A DNA stretch of 64,000 bases from G963663315 sp965116335 (GCA_965116335.1 OZ220677.1:2923680-2987679), one strand, 5' to 3'; counted from the stretch's first letter, positions 1 to 8,866 are shown. A program made the numbers and translations. The notes: a model not told the origin generated them from the sequence alone.

Positions 1-237
1 ACCGTAAAGCCTGAACTGTATAACCAGACTGTCTCGACTGATCAATGGAGATTCACGATCTATCCGCATCGTCCACAATGGGGCGAGTTGTTCAATCTGG
101 AGCGCGACCCCGGCGAACACTTTAATCTGTTCAATCAAGCGGACTGCAAGAATATCCAGGCCGAACTATCCGCCGTCCTCGCCAACCATTTCCCCCCACA
201 ACCCACGGTAGACAACGAGGCGCTTTGTAAGTGGTGA
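1..237 (+). CDS. Sulfatase, C-terminal fragment (5' end outside window)
   Basis: Frame 1 is open from the first base to a TGA at 235-237, giving 78 residues of a truncated product. The residues WRFTIYPHRPQWGELFNLERDPGEHFNLF match the usual C-terminal end of type I sulfatases: a strand with the 'ELFNLERDPGE..NL' motif, followed by a short helix. The catalytic Cys/Ser formylglycine motif and metal ligands lie upstream of the window and cannot be checked. Such enzymes hydrolyse sulfate esters on polysaccharides or small molecules. It ends 22 bp before the methyltransferase gene. A phosphonate-hydrolase relative of the same alkaline-phosphatase fold is possible. Confidence 0.7.
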   Translation, partial: TVKPELYNQTVSTDQWRFTIYPHRPQWGELFNLERDPGEHFNLFNQADCKNIQAELSAVLANHFPPQPTVDNEALCKW

Positions 238-259
238 GGAGTAGTGCTATAGTCAAGGC

Positions 260-1342
260 ATGAATACTGGATATGTAGGGAAGAAAAAAACCATCCGATT
301 TATCGACTTGTTTGCTGGTATTGGAGGGTTTCGTTATGCCATGCAAAATGCTGGTGCCGACCTTGGCGCAGATGTCGAGTGTGTTTTCAGTAGTGAGATA
401 GACCAGGAGTGCCAGAGAGCCTACGCAGCGAACTTTGGCGAAACCCCGCACGGGGATATTACGGAGATAGCCGCGCAGGACATCCCTGACCATGACGTTC
501 TGTTGGCTGGTTTCCCGTGCCAGCCGTTCAGTATCATTGGACATAGACGCGGTTTTGATGATACCAGAGGGACATTATTTTTTGACATAGCGCGCATATT
601 GGCAGAAAAGAAACCGACGGCATTTGTGCTGGAAAATGTAAAACTGCTGGTTGGGCACAGCAAAGGACAAACGTTGAACCGGATTTTAGAAACTCTGGAT
701 GAGCTCGGATACTACGCAACTTATAAAGTATTGAACGCTCTGGATTTTGGTCTGCCACAGAAAAGGGAGCGTGTCTTCATTGTTGGTTTCCGCTCTCCGC
801 GCTATTTCAACTGGCCGTCTGGAAATATACCGATGCGCCCATTGAGTGAAATCCTGGAAGATGAAGTTCCCGAAGAATATTTTGCATCCGGCTACATCAG
901 GAAGAAAAGACTGAGCAAGCAAAAGCCAACGAAAGAACCGACCATCTGGCATGAGAACAAGGCTGGACACATAAGTGCTTATCCGTTTTCGTGTGCTTTA
1001 CGTGCAGGTGCTTCTTACAACTACCTGCTGGTGAATGGCGAAAGAAGGCTGACTTTGCGGGAAATGCTGCGTCTTCAAGGGTTCCCCGAAGAAGCCAGGA
1101 TTGTTTGCAACTATTCGCAAAGCAGAAAGCAGGCTGGCAATAGCCTTCCTGTTCCCGTGGCGCAGGCGGTTATCAAGAACCTGATACAAGCCACAGATTG
1201 GGTTTCAACATTTTCTCAAGAGGAAACCGATAAGCTGGTAGTTGATGATCAACTGCGAATATTTGAGAACACATCGGAATATGACCAAATCTCCGAAACT
1301 GCGAACAGTCCAAAAATACAAGCCACCGTATCCGCTCAATAA
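260..1342 (+). CDS. DNA (cytosine-5-)methyltransferase, type II
   Basis: This is a 360-residue C5-methyltransferase with the family motifs in normal order. Motif I FAGIGG (18-23) binds S-adenosylmethionine. Motif IV PCQPFS has the catalytic Cys at about 87. Motif VI ENV is at 125-127 and motif VIII QKRERVF at 167-173. A variable target-recognition stretch covers roughly 190-270, and motif X GNSLPVPV is at about 293. It should methylate cytosine within a short recognition site and protect against the enzyme encoded next. The following gene overlaps its 3' end in another frame, the tight layout usual for restriction-modification pairs. The sequence does not reveal the recognition site. The gene is more AT-rich than its neighbours, consistent with horizontal transfer. 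Confidence 0.93.
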   Translation: MNTGYVGKKKTIRFIDLFAGIGGFRYAMQNAGADLGADVECVFSSEIDQECQRAYAANFGETPHGDITEIAAQDIPDHDVLLAGFPCQPFSIIGHRRGFDDTRGTLFFDIARILAEKKPTAFVLENVKLLVGHSKGQTLNRILETLDELGYYATYKVLNALDFGLPQKRERVFIVGFRSPRYFNWPSGNIPMRPLSEILEDEVPEEYFASGYIRKKRLSKQKPTKEPTIWHENKAGHISAYPFSCALRAGASYNYLLVNGERRLTLREMLRLQGFPEEARIVCNYSQSRKQAGNSLPVPVAQAVIKNLIQATDWVSTFSQEETDKLVVDDQLRIFENTSEYDQISETANSPKIQATVSAQ

Positions 1343-2021
1343 CTTTCCCGGGAACTTTGCGCTTGATTTGGGGCGGGAGGTTGTTTATTTGCTCGCTTCC
1401 AGAGGAAAACAGGCGAGGCTGGAAGGCTCAGACTGGGAAGAGATTTTTGCTCGCCTGGTTGGTGCCAAGTGGAAGCCCTCAAATGTTGGGTTGGATGATA
1501 TCGTCTTGCAGCAGACAGCATGGGGAGCTAAAACCGTAAAGAATCGTCAACCCTCCACCGTTTCAAAAATCCGTCTCATTTCCGGGCGCAATTCACCCAT
1601 TTATTCTTTTGGCGACAGCGAAATAAGTGACGTTGATCCTAATCAGCTGGGAGAAAAGGTTTTGGCAATCTGGAATGAGCGCGTCACTGGAATAAGGAAG
1701 CTATACCGTCATGTGAGAACAGTTGTTCTGATCAAGTCCAATGACCTTCTTGAGTTGGCTGCCTTCGAGTTTGATACCATCATATACCCGGCTGAGCAAT
1801 TTTGGTGGCAGTGGAATGAGCGCAATAATCTTGAAGGGTTCAGTAAATCAACTGACCAGCATATATTTACATGGCAGCCACACGGTTCCCAATTCACCAT
1901 TATCGAAAGCGTACCTGAAGAACGCCTGGCAATTAAAATCAAGCAACCGCCACAACTGGATAGAAATGCAGTCCTGGAATCAATCAGATTTGATGAGTCC
2001 TGGGTTCAGATTTTGAAATAA
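1281..2021 (+). CDS. Probable type II restriction endonuclease partner of the C5-methyltransferase
   Basis: I do not recognise the family with certainty. The function is inferred mainly from position: the gene overlaps the methyltransferase end by 62 bp in a different frame and has no other apparent reason to be there. From ATG 1281 it encodes 246 residues; an earlier TTG/ATG at 1242/1245 is possible but overlaps more. The N-terminal third contains E..WEEIFARLVGAKW, followed by GLDDIVLQQTAWGAKTVK. An acidic pair, a short spacer and a Lys would suit a PD-(D/E)XK nuclease core, but this is a reading by eye. No signal peptide or membrane segment is visible. A modification-dependent or accessory protein is the main alternative. 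Confidence 0.6.
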   Translation: MTKSPKLRTVQKYKPPYPLNNFPGNFALDLGREVVYLLASRGKQARLEGSDWEEIFARLVGAKWKPSNVGLDDIVLQQTAWGAKTVKNRQPSTVSKIRLISGRNSPIYSFGDSEISDVDPNQLGEKVLAIWNERVTGIRKLYRHVRTVVLIKSNDLLELAAFEFDTIIYPAEQFWWQWNERNNLEGFSKSTDQHIFTWQPHGSQFTIIESVPEERLAIKIKQPPQLDRNAVLESIRFDESWVQILK

Positions 2022-2030
2022 TCCTTCGGG

Positions 2031-3149
2031 TCAGGTGTTGAAACACCAGTCGAGTGCGATTTTTCGGTATAACTCAACGGATTGTTCGAGTCGGTTGATT
2101 GAGCAATACTCGTCGGTCTGGTGAGCCAGGGTGGCCTCGCCGGGGCCCAGTATGATGGTGGGCGGGTTGCCCGATGCGCGGGACAATATCGGGCCGTCGG
2201 TGAAGTAGGTGGCGCCGCGGCCTTCGGGCCGGACTCCGGTCACTTCCTCAACAAAACCGTAAGTTTTCCGCACCCATTCTCCCTGCGGGTCTGACCAGAT
2301 ACCCTCGACTGCGATCATCTCGTCAAAGCTGATTTCATCTCCCAGCAGTTCGGCAAGGTCGGCGCGTATTTGAGCATGGGATTGCCCCGGTATCGTGCGG
2401 ATGTCCACCCCGACTATCGCCTGATCCGGAACCGAGTTCAGATTCATGCCTCCCGTGATGGTTCCGACATTGAGAGTAGGGGCACCCAGCACATCATGTT
2501 GACACCCTTTCCAGTCAAAATTCTCGAGTTTACTGACGGCTCTGGCCGCCTTGTAAATGGCGTTTTCACCTTGTTCGGGCATGGAGCCATGGGCGGTAAT
2601 TCCAGTGGCGACCAGATTTCCCCAGTACGCGCCCTTGTGACCGACCAGAGGATAATTTGATGTGGGTTCACCCACCACAATAGCACCACAATGAGCCAGC
2701 GCGTTTTGTTCCGCCAGAAAGAGGGCACCCTCACAGCCGGTTTCTTCTCCGGCGGTTATGATCAGTTCAATACCAGCGACCGGGCGTTTGTGTCGGGTTG
2801 CTTCTCCGGCAGCCATGACAAATGCGGCTACGCCCGCTTTCATGTCGGTGGCACCGCGTCCCATTATGCGGTCGCCGTCGAGGTCGGCGGCAAACGGGTC
2901 GCAGCTCCAGTCGGCAGCACCCAGCGGAACGGTGTCGATATGGCCAGTAAAGCAGAGTGGCAGACCGTTCCCGGAACCCTCCATCCGTGCGATCAGGCTG
3001 GTTCTGTTTTCCGCGAACTCGAAATACTGCACATCAAATCCACAGCCTTCCAGTCGCTTCCCGAGGTAGCGGGCGCACTCGGACTCATGACTTTCCGGGT
3101 TTACCGTGTTGAACCGAATCAGTTCCTGTGTGAGTTGAACAGGTTTCAT
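2031..3149 (-). CDS. argE: M20-family deacylase, acetylornithine deacetylase (ArgE/DapE type)
   Basis: The 372-residue product carries the M20 di-zinc signatures: GHIDTVP, GRGATDMKAG, the catalytic AGEETG pair, VGEPTS, and a late His in LAHQTDEYC. These enzymes remove acyl groups from N-acetylornithine (arginine synthesis) or N-succinyl-diaminopimelate (lysine synthesis). ArgE is preferred because argB lies 5 kb away, but sequence alone does not exclude other M20 amidohydrolases. The start is ATG 3149, one base after the ahcY stop (TGA-T-ATG), so it is probably co-transcribed with metK-ahcY and translationally coupled. A longer reading frame to 3197 runs into ahcY and is unlikely to be used. 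Confidence 0.8.
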   Translation of the reverse strand: MKPVQLTQELIRFNTVNPESHESECARYLGKRLEGCGFDVQYFEFAENRTSLIARMEGSGNGLPLCFTGHIDTVPLGAADWSCDPFAADLDGDRIMGRGATDMKAGVAAFVMAAGEATRHKRPVAGIELIITAGEETGCEGALFLAEQNALAHCGAIVVGEPTSNYPLVGHKGAYWGNLVATGITAHGSMPEQGENAIYKAARAVSKLENFDWKGCQHDVLGAPTLNVGTITGGMNLNSVPDQAIVGVDIRTIPGQSHAQIRADLAELLGDEISFDEMIAVEGIWSDPQGEWVRKTYGFVEEVTGVRPEGRGATYFTDGPILSRASGNPPTIILGPGEATLAHQTDEYCSINRLEQSVELYRKIALDWCFNT

Positions 3150-3150
3150 A

Positions 3151-4569
3151 TCAGTATCGGTAATGATCAGCCTTGTAGGGACCTTCGAGCGGAACATTGA
3201 TGTAGTCGGCCTGATCAGGTCTTAGCTCGGTCAGGTTGGCGCCGATTTTCTCAAGGTGCAGGCGCGCGACTTCCTCATCCAGATGCTTGGGTAATACATA
3301 AACTTCATTCTGATATTTATCGCCATCGCTCCAGATTTCGATCTGCGCCAGTACCTGATTGGTGAAACTGTTGGACATCACGAAACTCGGATGGCCGGTG
3401 CCACAACCGAGGTTGACCAGGCGACCCTCTGCCAGCAGAGTGATTCGGCGACCATCGGGGAGAATAATCTGGTCTACCTGGGGTTTGACATTTTCCCATT
3501 GGTATTGCTTCATCGAGGCGATGTCAATTTCGTTGTCAAAGTGACCGATATTGCAGACAATCGCCTGATTTTTCATGCGGGTCATGTGGTCATGGGTAAT
3601 TACATGGAAATTACCGGTGGCGGTGACGAATATGTCGGCCTGTGAGCAGACATCGTCCATATTGACTACGCGATACCCTTCCATGGCCGCCTGTAGTGCA
3701 CAGATCGGGTCAATTTCAGTGATCCATACGGTGGCGCCGAGACCGCGCAGGGATTGTGCACAGCCTTTGCCGACATCGCCATAACCGAGTACAACTGCCA
3801 CTTTACCGGCAATCATCGTGTCGGTGGCTCTCTTGATACCATCTACCAGGGATTCGCGGCAACCATACAGATTATCGAATTTGGACTTGGTCACGGAGTC
3901 GTTCACATTGATGGCGGGGAAGGGCAGTTCATTGTTACTGGCCATTTGATATAACCGATGCACGCCGGTCGTGGTTTCCTCAGTGACTCCCTGAATCTCC
4001 GCCAGGCGACGGCTGTACCAGGTGTTATCTCTGCTCAGAGTAGTCCGGATGCTGGAAAACAGGGCCACTTCCTCTTCGCTTGAAGGATTGTCGAGAACCG
4101 ACAAGTCCTTTTCCGCCTTGCTGCCCAGAATCAGCAGCAGGGTCGCGTCGCCGCCATCATCCAGGATCAGGTTCGGGCCGGCGCCATCTGGCCAGTCCAT
4201 GATTTTGTGGCTGTATTCCCAATACTGATCCAGCGATTCCCCCTTGAATGCGAACACCGGGATGCCCTGATCCGCAATAGCCGCCGCCGCATGATCCTGG
4301 GTTGAAAAAATGTTGCAGGAGGCCCAACGCACTTGTGCGCCGAGTGAGACCAGTGATTCGATCAGTACGGCGGTCTGAATGGTCATGTGCAATGAGCCGG
4401 CGATGCGAGCACCTTTCAGGGGCTGGCTGTCGGCGTACTTGCTGCGGATTGAGATGAGTCCGGGCATTTCTGTTTCAGCGATACGAATTTCCTTCCGGCC
4501 CCAATCGGCCAGGGTCAGGTCAGCGACATGGAAATCAGCCTGGACGGCTTGGACAACTTGTGTAGACAT
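3151..4569 (-). CDS. ahcY: Adenosylhomocysteinase
   Basis: This 472-residue cytosolic enzyme splits S-adenosylhomocysteine into homocysteine and adenosine, relieving product inhibition of methyltransferases. The family's SLHMTIQTAVLIE segment is near residue 60, DDGGD is at 137-141, and the NAD-binding loop GYGDVGKG is at 262-269. The C-terminal PYKADHYRY tail completes the NAD site of a neighbouring subunit. The length fits the longer bacterial form with the extra insertion near residues 150-190. It sits 36 bp downstream of metK, so synthesis of the methyl donor and clearance of its by-product are encoded together. No separate riboswitch fits in the short gap. Confidence 0.97.
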   Translation of the reverse strand: MSTQVVQAVQADFHVADLTLADWGRKEIRIAETEMPGLISIRSKYADSQPLKGARIAGSLHMTIQTAVLIESLVSLGAQVRWASCNIFSTQDHAAAAIADQGIPVFAFKGESLDQYWEYSHKIMDWPDGAGPNLILDDGGDATLLLILGSKAEKDLSVLDNPSSEEEVALFSSIRTTLSRDNTWYSRRLAEIQGVTEETTTGVHRLYQMASNNELPFPAINVNDSVTKSKFDNLYGCRESLVDGIKRATDTMIAGKVAVVLGYGDVGKGCAQSLRGLGATVWITEIDPICALQAAMEGYRVVNMDDVCSQADIFVTATGNFHVITHDHMTRMKNQAIVCNIGHFDNEIDIASMKQYQWENVKPQVDQIILPDGRRITLLAEGRLVNLGCGTGHPSFVMSNSFTNQVLAQIEIWSDGDKYQNEVYVLPKHLDEEVARLHLEKIGANLTELRPDQADYINVPLEGPYKADHYRY

Positions 4570-4605
4570 AATGGATTCTCTTTCAGGAATGATAGTGGGT
4601 GTTGG

Positions 4606-5775
4606 TTACCGGATTCCGGCATCCGCTTTCAATGCGTCTGCCTTGTCGATTCTTTCCCATGAAAATTCGGGTTCCGAACGACCAAAGTGACCATACGCCG
4701 CGGTATTGCGGTAGATCGGGCGAAGCAGTCCCAGGCTCTGGACAATGGCCTTGGGTCGCAGGTCGAAATGCCGGTTGACCAGTGCTTCGATTTTGTCATC
4801 TTCGATTTTCCCGGTGCCGAAGGTTTCGACCATGACCGAAACCGGCCGGGCGACACCGATAGCGTAGGCCACCTGAACCTCGCATTTATCGGCCAGGCCA
4901 GCCGCCACGATGTTTTTCGCCACGTAACGTGTAGCATAAGCGGCGGAACGATCCACTTTCGAGGGATCCTTGCCGGAGAATGCGCCGCCGCCGTGGTGCG
5001 CGGAGCCGCCATACGTGTCGACGATGATTTTCCGCCCGGTCAGGCCACAGTCAGCGACCGGTCCGCCAATCACGAACCGGCCAGTCGGGTTGACCAGAAA
5101 ACGAGTATTCGCATCCAGCATGCTGGCGGGCAATACCGGCTTGATGATTTCTTCGATCACCGCTTCTGATAATTCGGTATCACCAACATCCGGTGTATGC
5201 TGGGTGGACAGTACCACAGTGTCTATCGCAACCGGAGTGTCCCCCTCATATTTCACGGTAACCTGGGATTTCGCGTCCGGCCGCAGCCAGGGTAGTTTGC
5301 CCGACTTGCGAACCTCTGACTGCCGGGCAACCAGACGATGGGCATAAGTAATCGGGAAGGGCATCAGCACATCGGTTTCATTACAGGCATAGCCGAACAT
5401 CAGGCCCTGGTCACCGGCCCCCTGATCGAGGTCCACTCCTTCGCCTTCATTGACCCCCTGGGCGATGTCGGTGGATTGCTTGTCGAGTGAAACCAGCACG
5501 GCACAACTTTTGTGATCGAATCCCATGTCGGACGAGTTGTAGCCGATTTCCCCAATCGTATGGCGTACCACTTCCTGAAAGTCCACCACAGCGTCGGTAG
5601 TGATCTCCCCGGCGACAATCGCCATGCCCGTGGTAACCATGGTTTCGCACGCGACTCTGGATTTCGGGTCATCGGTCAGCAGCGAGTCGAGTATCGAATC
5701 TGAAACCTGATCCGCGACCTTGTCCGGGTGACCCTCCGACACCGATTCCGATGTAAATAAATAAGACTTTGACAT
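4606..5775 (-). CDS. metK: S-adenosylmethionine synthetase
   Basis: This 389-residue enzyme makes S-adenosylmethionine from methionine and ATP. The N-terminus holds the SESVSEGHPDKVADQVSD motif with the ATP-binding HPDK. GAGDQGLMFGYA follows near residue 120, and the phosphate-binding GGGAFSGKD loop with KVDRSAAY is near 263-277. The length is normal for the bacterial homotetramer. It is the first gene of a metK-ahcY-argE unit. The upstream region carries a near-perfect palindrome beside a candidate -10 box, suggesting repressor control of the operon (see the regulatory entry). Confidence 0.98.
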   Translation of the reverse strand: MSKSYLFTSESVSEGHPDKVADQVSDSILDSLLTDDPKSRVACETMVTTGMAIVAGEITTDAVVDFQEVVRHTIGEIGYNSSDMGFDHKSCAVLVSLDKQSTDIAQGVNEGEGVDLDQGAGDQGLMFGYACNETDVLMPFPITYAHRLVARQSEVRKSGKLPWLRPDAKSQVTVKYEGDTPVAIDTVVLSTQHTPDVGDTELSEAVIEEIIKPVLPASMLDANTRFLVNPTGRFVIGGPVADCGLTGRKIIVDTYGGSAHHGGGAFSGKDPSKVDRSAAYATRYVAKNIVAAGLADKCEVQVAYAIGVARPVSVMVETFGTGKIEDDKIEALVNRHFDLRPKAIVQSLGLLRPIYRNTAAYGHFGRSEPEFSWERIDKADALKADAGIR

Positions 5776-5860
5776 TATTTCATGACCTCAATCAAGCAGT
5801 GCGCTGCCGACACAGTACCGTTAGCTTGGCGTCGCCAGGCGCGAAAAAGTAAATGACCTG

Positions 5861-5892
5861 ATATAAAGAAATCTTTATATGGTTCGATTGTA
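5861..5892 (-). promoter_or_regulatory. Candidate metK promoter with palindromic operator
   Basis: Positions 5861-5880 read ATATAAAGAAATCTTTATAT: two 9-bp inverted arms around AA. Just upstream on the minus strand, 5887-5892 reads TACAAT, a good -10 hexamer, although the -35 is weak. The palindrome would then lie at about +1 to +20, a repressor-blocking position. ArsR-type SahR regulators are known to control metK/ahcY operons in Proteobacteria in response to S-adenosylhomocysteine. Assigning this site to SahR is inference. Confidence 0.5.
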
Positions 5893-5954
5893 ACACTTCC
5901 AGGAGCACATAAACAGCCTGACAGAACAAAATAGTTTTGATGCAAAGGATGACG

Positions 5955-6162
5955 TGTGTGTCCCCCCATCCAATCCGTTTCGCGGATTGGATTCCCCCTC
6001 AAGGGGGGAATGATACCGTTATCACATTACTCCCCCCTTGAGGGGGAGTCCGCGATACAAGGGCGAAGCCCGCCGGGGAGCGGGTGGGGGGAATGATGTT
6101 GATACATGAGGCGAAACGATGCCGTAGGGGAGGGTCTCCGTGCCCTCCCGCGAATGTTGCCC
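5955..6162. repeat. Dispersed intergenic repeat, copy 1
   Basis: Composed of GC-rich palindromic blocks: CCAATCCGTTTCGCGGATTGG, facing runs of CCCCCTCAAGGGGG type, and GGGGAGGGTCTCCGTGCCCTCCC. The same blocks recur at 9.7, 20.2, 26.8, 39.7-40.3 and 41.0-41.4 kb. No coding frame is credible here. It abuts the left end of the IS1380-like element. Confidence 0.75.
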
Positions 6163-7863
6163 CAATCCCCTGATAAGGGAGATATTGAGTGATTGAAAGG
6201 TGTTTATTATCAAGGGATTATATGGAAAAATAGGGTATCTGAAAACTCACTTTCTGGGTGACTATGAAAAAGCATCGAAAATCGGGGAAGATTGGCAAGG
6301 GTCGTGCGAGGAAGATTCGGAAGGTTCGACCGCCGAAGGTAACCTATGAGTTCACGGATTTGGATTTGACGGCCTTTGGAGGTTCCTCGATACTGGCACA
6401 GACAGCTCATCAGTTTGGTTTGTTTGATCTTCTGGACGGAGCGGTTTCGGTAAAGGTGAGGAACCGGGGCGCATCGGATATGGATACCCTGTGGTCGATC
6501 ATTGCATCTTTGGCGCGTGGACAGGGTTCGTTATCGGACCTGGATGATTTGCGGTCAGACCGTGCGGCGAGTGTTCTTTTGGGTTTGCGTTGGGTTCCTG
6601 AGTCGCGCCGTGCGGGGGAATGGTTATCGCGGTTGGCTGTGACAGACATCCGGGGGCTATGGCATGCGGCGGTAGCCTTTGCGGGTCGGGTTGCGCCGTC
6701 CATCATCGCCCATGAGGTAGAGACGAAGGGGTATGTTCCGTTATTCATGGACGCTACGGGGATTGAGGTAGACGGACGCTTGTTTGAGCGGACGGGGAAG
6801 GACTACAACGGCAACCGGGGGTACTGGTTGCACGGGACGTTTGTAGGCGGTTTGTGGTCGGCGGGTCAGTTGCAACCGGGGGGTGGACGTGTGACGCTGA
6901 ACTGGCGCAAGCTGCTGCATTGGACTGCGGGGATGCTTCCCAAGGACGCGCCGGTCTGGTTTCGGGCGGACAATGCCTATTATAAGGGTGCTCTGGTTCG
7001 TGAATGCGCGAAGCGGGGCTGGGACTATTCGATCAGTCTGACGAATGACAACTGGAGAAGGCCGGTACTTGCACAACTGGAAGGTCTTCCTGATTCGGTG
7101 TGGACGGATATAGGGATGGAGGAGGAAGCCATTTTTGCAACGCACCGTCCGAGCGGTTGGGAGCGGGAGCAGGATTACGTAGTGGTTCGATGCCGAAGTC
7201 AGAACGGCCAGGCTCTTTTGGCGCCGCGTCATACGGTCATTCTGGTGTCTCGGAGTGACCTGCCGCTGAAGGAGTTAGTGCTTCGTCACCGGGGCAAGCA
7301 GGGTCAGGAGAACGCCTTCAAGGGTCCGTTGCGGGACATGGACCTGCATCATCCGCCGTGCCGGAGCTACCGGGCTAACCAGGCCTTCTACGCGCTGGGC
7401 CAGATTGCACAGGTTCTGCTGCGGGCGGTACAGTACACGGCATTACCGAAGAAGGCGCGCCGTCATGGCATCCGACCGATTATCCGCTATGTGATGCAAA
7501 CGGCGGCGTATCTGGTTCGCAAGGCTCGCCAACTGTGTGTGCGTTTTGCCAAGAACAACTTCCGACTGGACTGGTTATACCAAGCCATGGTCACGCTGGA
7601 AGCCACAAACTTTTGTGCTCCCCGCTCTCCTCCTTAAAGGACTTCTCGGCCACCATCCACTCTGGATCGACGAACGTCGCCTGGCGGCGGGGGGGCACTG
7701 GCCTGCACCAGAAAATCCGGCGTTTCCAAGAGGGCGACCGTACGGTTCAAAGAAGATTTTGCACCTCTATTCGACCCGCCTGATGGCTGATGACCCGACC
7801 CAACTCACCCATAACACAACCAACCATCCAAAAATCACTCTCAAGATAGTTATCAGGGGATTG
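6163..7863 (+). mobile_element. IS1380-like insertion sequence
   Basis: The element is about 1.7 kb, with one transposase gene between imperfect inverted repeats. The left end begins CAATCCCCTGATAA at 6163. The right end, read in reverse from 7863, begins with the same 14 bases. After a short mismatch both ends resume similarity around TGAG..TGATT. I could not see a short target duplication at these boundaries (TGCC on the left, AGAA on the right), so the exact ends or the original target are uncertain. It separates the metK operon from argB. Confidence 0.75.
6264..7637 (+). CDS. IS1380-like DDE transposase
   Basis: The transposase has 457 residues from ATG 6264; GTG 6258 would add two. The basic N-terminus (KKHRKSGKIGKGRARKIRK) suits DNA binding. 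The DDE triad is probably the Asp in FMDATGIEVDG, the Asp in FRADNAYY, and the Glu in KQGQENAFKGPLRDMDLHH. The last is followed by CRSYRANQAFYALGQIAQ, typical of the IS1380 group and related DDE transposases. The frame is intact, so it may be active. IS4-like families share the fold and are the main alternative. It lies inside matching terminal inverted repeats. Confidence 0.85.
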   Translation: MKKHRKSGKIGKGRARKIRKVRPPKVTYEFTDLDLTAFGGSSILAQTAHQFGLFDLLDGAVSVKVRNRGASDMDTLWSIIASLARGQGSLSDLDDLRSDRAASVLLGLRWVPESRRAGEWLSRLAVTDIRGLWHAAVAFAGRVAPSIIAHEVETKGYVPLFMDATGIEVDGRLFERTGKDYNGNRGYWLHGTFVGGLWSAGQLQPGGGRVTLNWRKLLHWTAGMLPKDAPVWFRADNAYYKGALVRECAKRGWDYSISLTNDNWRRPVLAQLEGLPDSVWTDIGMEEEAIFATHRPSGWEREQDYVVVRCRSQNGQALLAPRHTVILVSRSDLPLKELVLRHRGKQGQENAFKGPLRDMDLHHPPCRSYRANQAFYALGQIAQVLLRAVQYTALPKKARRHGIRPIIRYVMQTAAYLVRKARQLCVRFAKNNFRLDWLYQAMVTLEATNFCAPRSPP

Positions 7864-7929
7864 AGAAATGTTGGAATGATTCCCAACCCTGCATCGTATT
7901 GCGGTAGAATATCGCCTCCTGTCAACCTG

Positions 7930-8841
7930 ATGAAAACACTAGATTCGATGACTCTGACTGACCCGCCCGATCAATCCATAGCCAGGATTCTGATTGAAGC
8001 CCTGCCTTATATCCGGCGTTATCAGGGTAAAACGATTGTCATAAAGTATGGTGGCAACGCTATGGTCGATCAGGAGTTAAAGCATGGTTTCGCGCGCGAT
8101 GTCATCCTGATGAAGCTGGTCGGGATGAATCCGGTGATTGTGCACGGCGGCGGCCCCCAGATCAGCGAGTTGCTCAGGAAGGTCGGCAAGGAATCCATCT
8201 TTATTGGCGGCCTGCGAGTCACCGACAGTGAAACCATGGATATTGTGGAGATGGTATTGGGCGGACTGGTCAACAAGGAAATCGTCAATCTGATCAATTC
8301 CCTTGGCGGCAAGGCGGTTGGATTGACCGGCAAGGACGGCAATCTGATTCGCGCCCGTAAAATGGTGGTCAGTCAGGATGATCCGGTGTTGGAAAGGTCC
8401 GAGATTATTGACTATGGTCATGTCGGGGAAGTCGAACATATCGAGCCGCAAATCGTCCAGTTACTGGAATCCCGCGCTTTCATTCCTGTGGTCGCCCCGA
8501 TTGGAGTAGGCGAGGATGGTCAAACTTACAATATCAATTCGGATACGGTCGCTGGTCGGCTGGCGATCACCCTGGCTGCGGAAAAACTGATGTTGTTGAC
8601 CAATACTCCGGGGGTTCTGGATAGAAATGGAGACCTCATCCGGGAATTGAAACTTGACCAGATTCAGAAATTGCGTAATGATGGGACGATTACAGACGGT
8701 ATGATACCGAAACTTGAGTGTGCTGTGGACGCGATACGAAACGGCGTACCTTCATCGCTGGTTCTCGATGGACGTGTCCGGCATGCGTTGTTGCTTGAAT
8801 TGTTTACCGATTCGGGTGTTGGCACACAGATTATAGCGTAG
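7930..8841 (+). CDS. argB: Acetylglutamate kinase
   Basis: This cytosolic enzyme phosphorylates N-acetylglutamate, the second step of arginine synthesis. From ATG 7930 it has 303 residues; ATG 7948 gives 297 and is nearly as good. The family motifs are clear: KTIVIKYGGNAM (substrate and ATP phosphates), VIVHGGGPQI, the glycine-rich VGLTGKDG, INSDTVAG, and LTNTPGVLD near the C-terminus. The reading frame remains open upstream into the insertion sequence, but that extension is not homologous to the family and is rejected. A TAGAAT hexamer at 7905-7910 could be the -10 box. fpr follows after 25 bp, probably in the same transcript. Confidence 0.96.
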   Translation: MKTLDSMTLTDPPDQSIARILIEALPYIRRYQGKTIVIKYGGNAMVDQELKHGFARDVILMKLVGMNPVIVHGGGPQISELLRKVGKESIFIGGLRVTDSETMDIVEMVLGGLVNKEIVNLINSLGGKAVGLTGKDGNLIRARKMVVSQDDPVLERSEIIDYGHVGEVEHIEPQIVQLLESRAFIPVVAPIGVGEDGQTYNINSDTVAGRLAITLAAEKLMLLTNTPGVLDRNGDLIRELKLDQIQKLRNDGTITDGMIPKLECAVDAIRNGVPSSLVLDGRVRHALLLELFTDSGVGTQIIA

Positions 8842-8866
8842 AGACATAAGACAAAGCTGAAATATC

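Noticed and set aside
2031..2050. GGTGTT-GA-AACACC as a terminator between the restriction-type gene and argE
   Set aside because: The stem is six pairs, there is no T-run, and it lies within the last codons of argE.
5776..5960. Possible SAM or SAH riboswitch before metK
   Set aside because: Apart from the short palindrome I see no conserved core or pairing pattern of known SAM/SAH riboswitches.
7537..7929. N-terminal extension of argB into the insertion sequence
   Set aside because: The acetylglutamate kinase family starts near the MKTLDSMTLTD region. The extension translates transposase 3' sequence and the IS right end.
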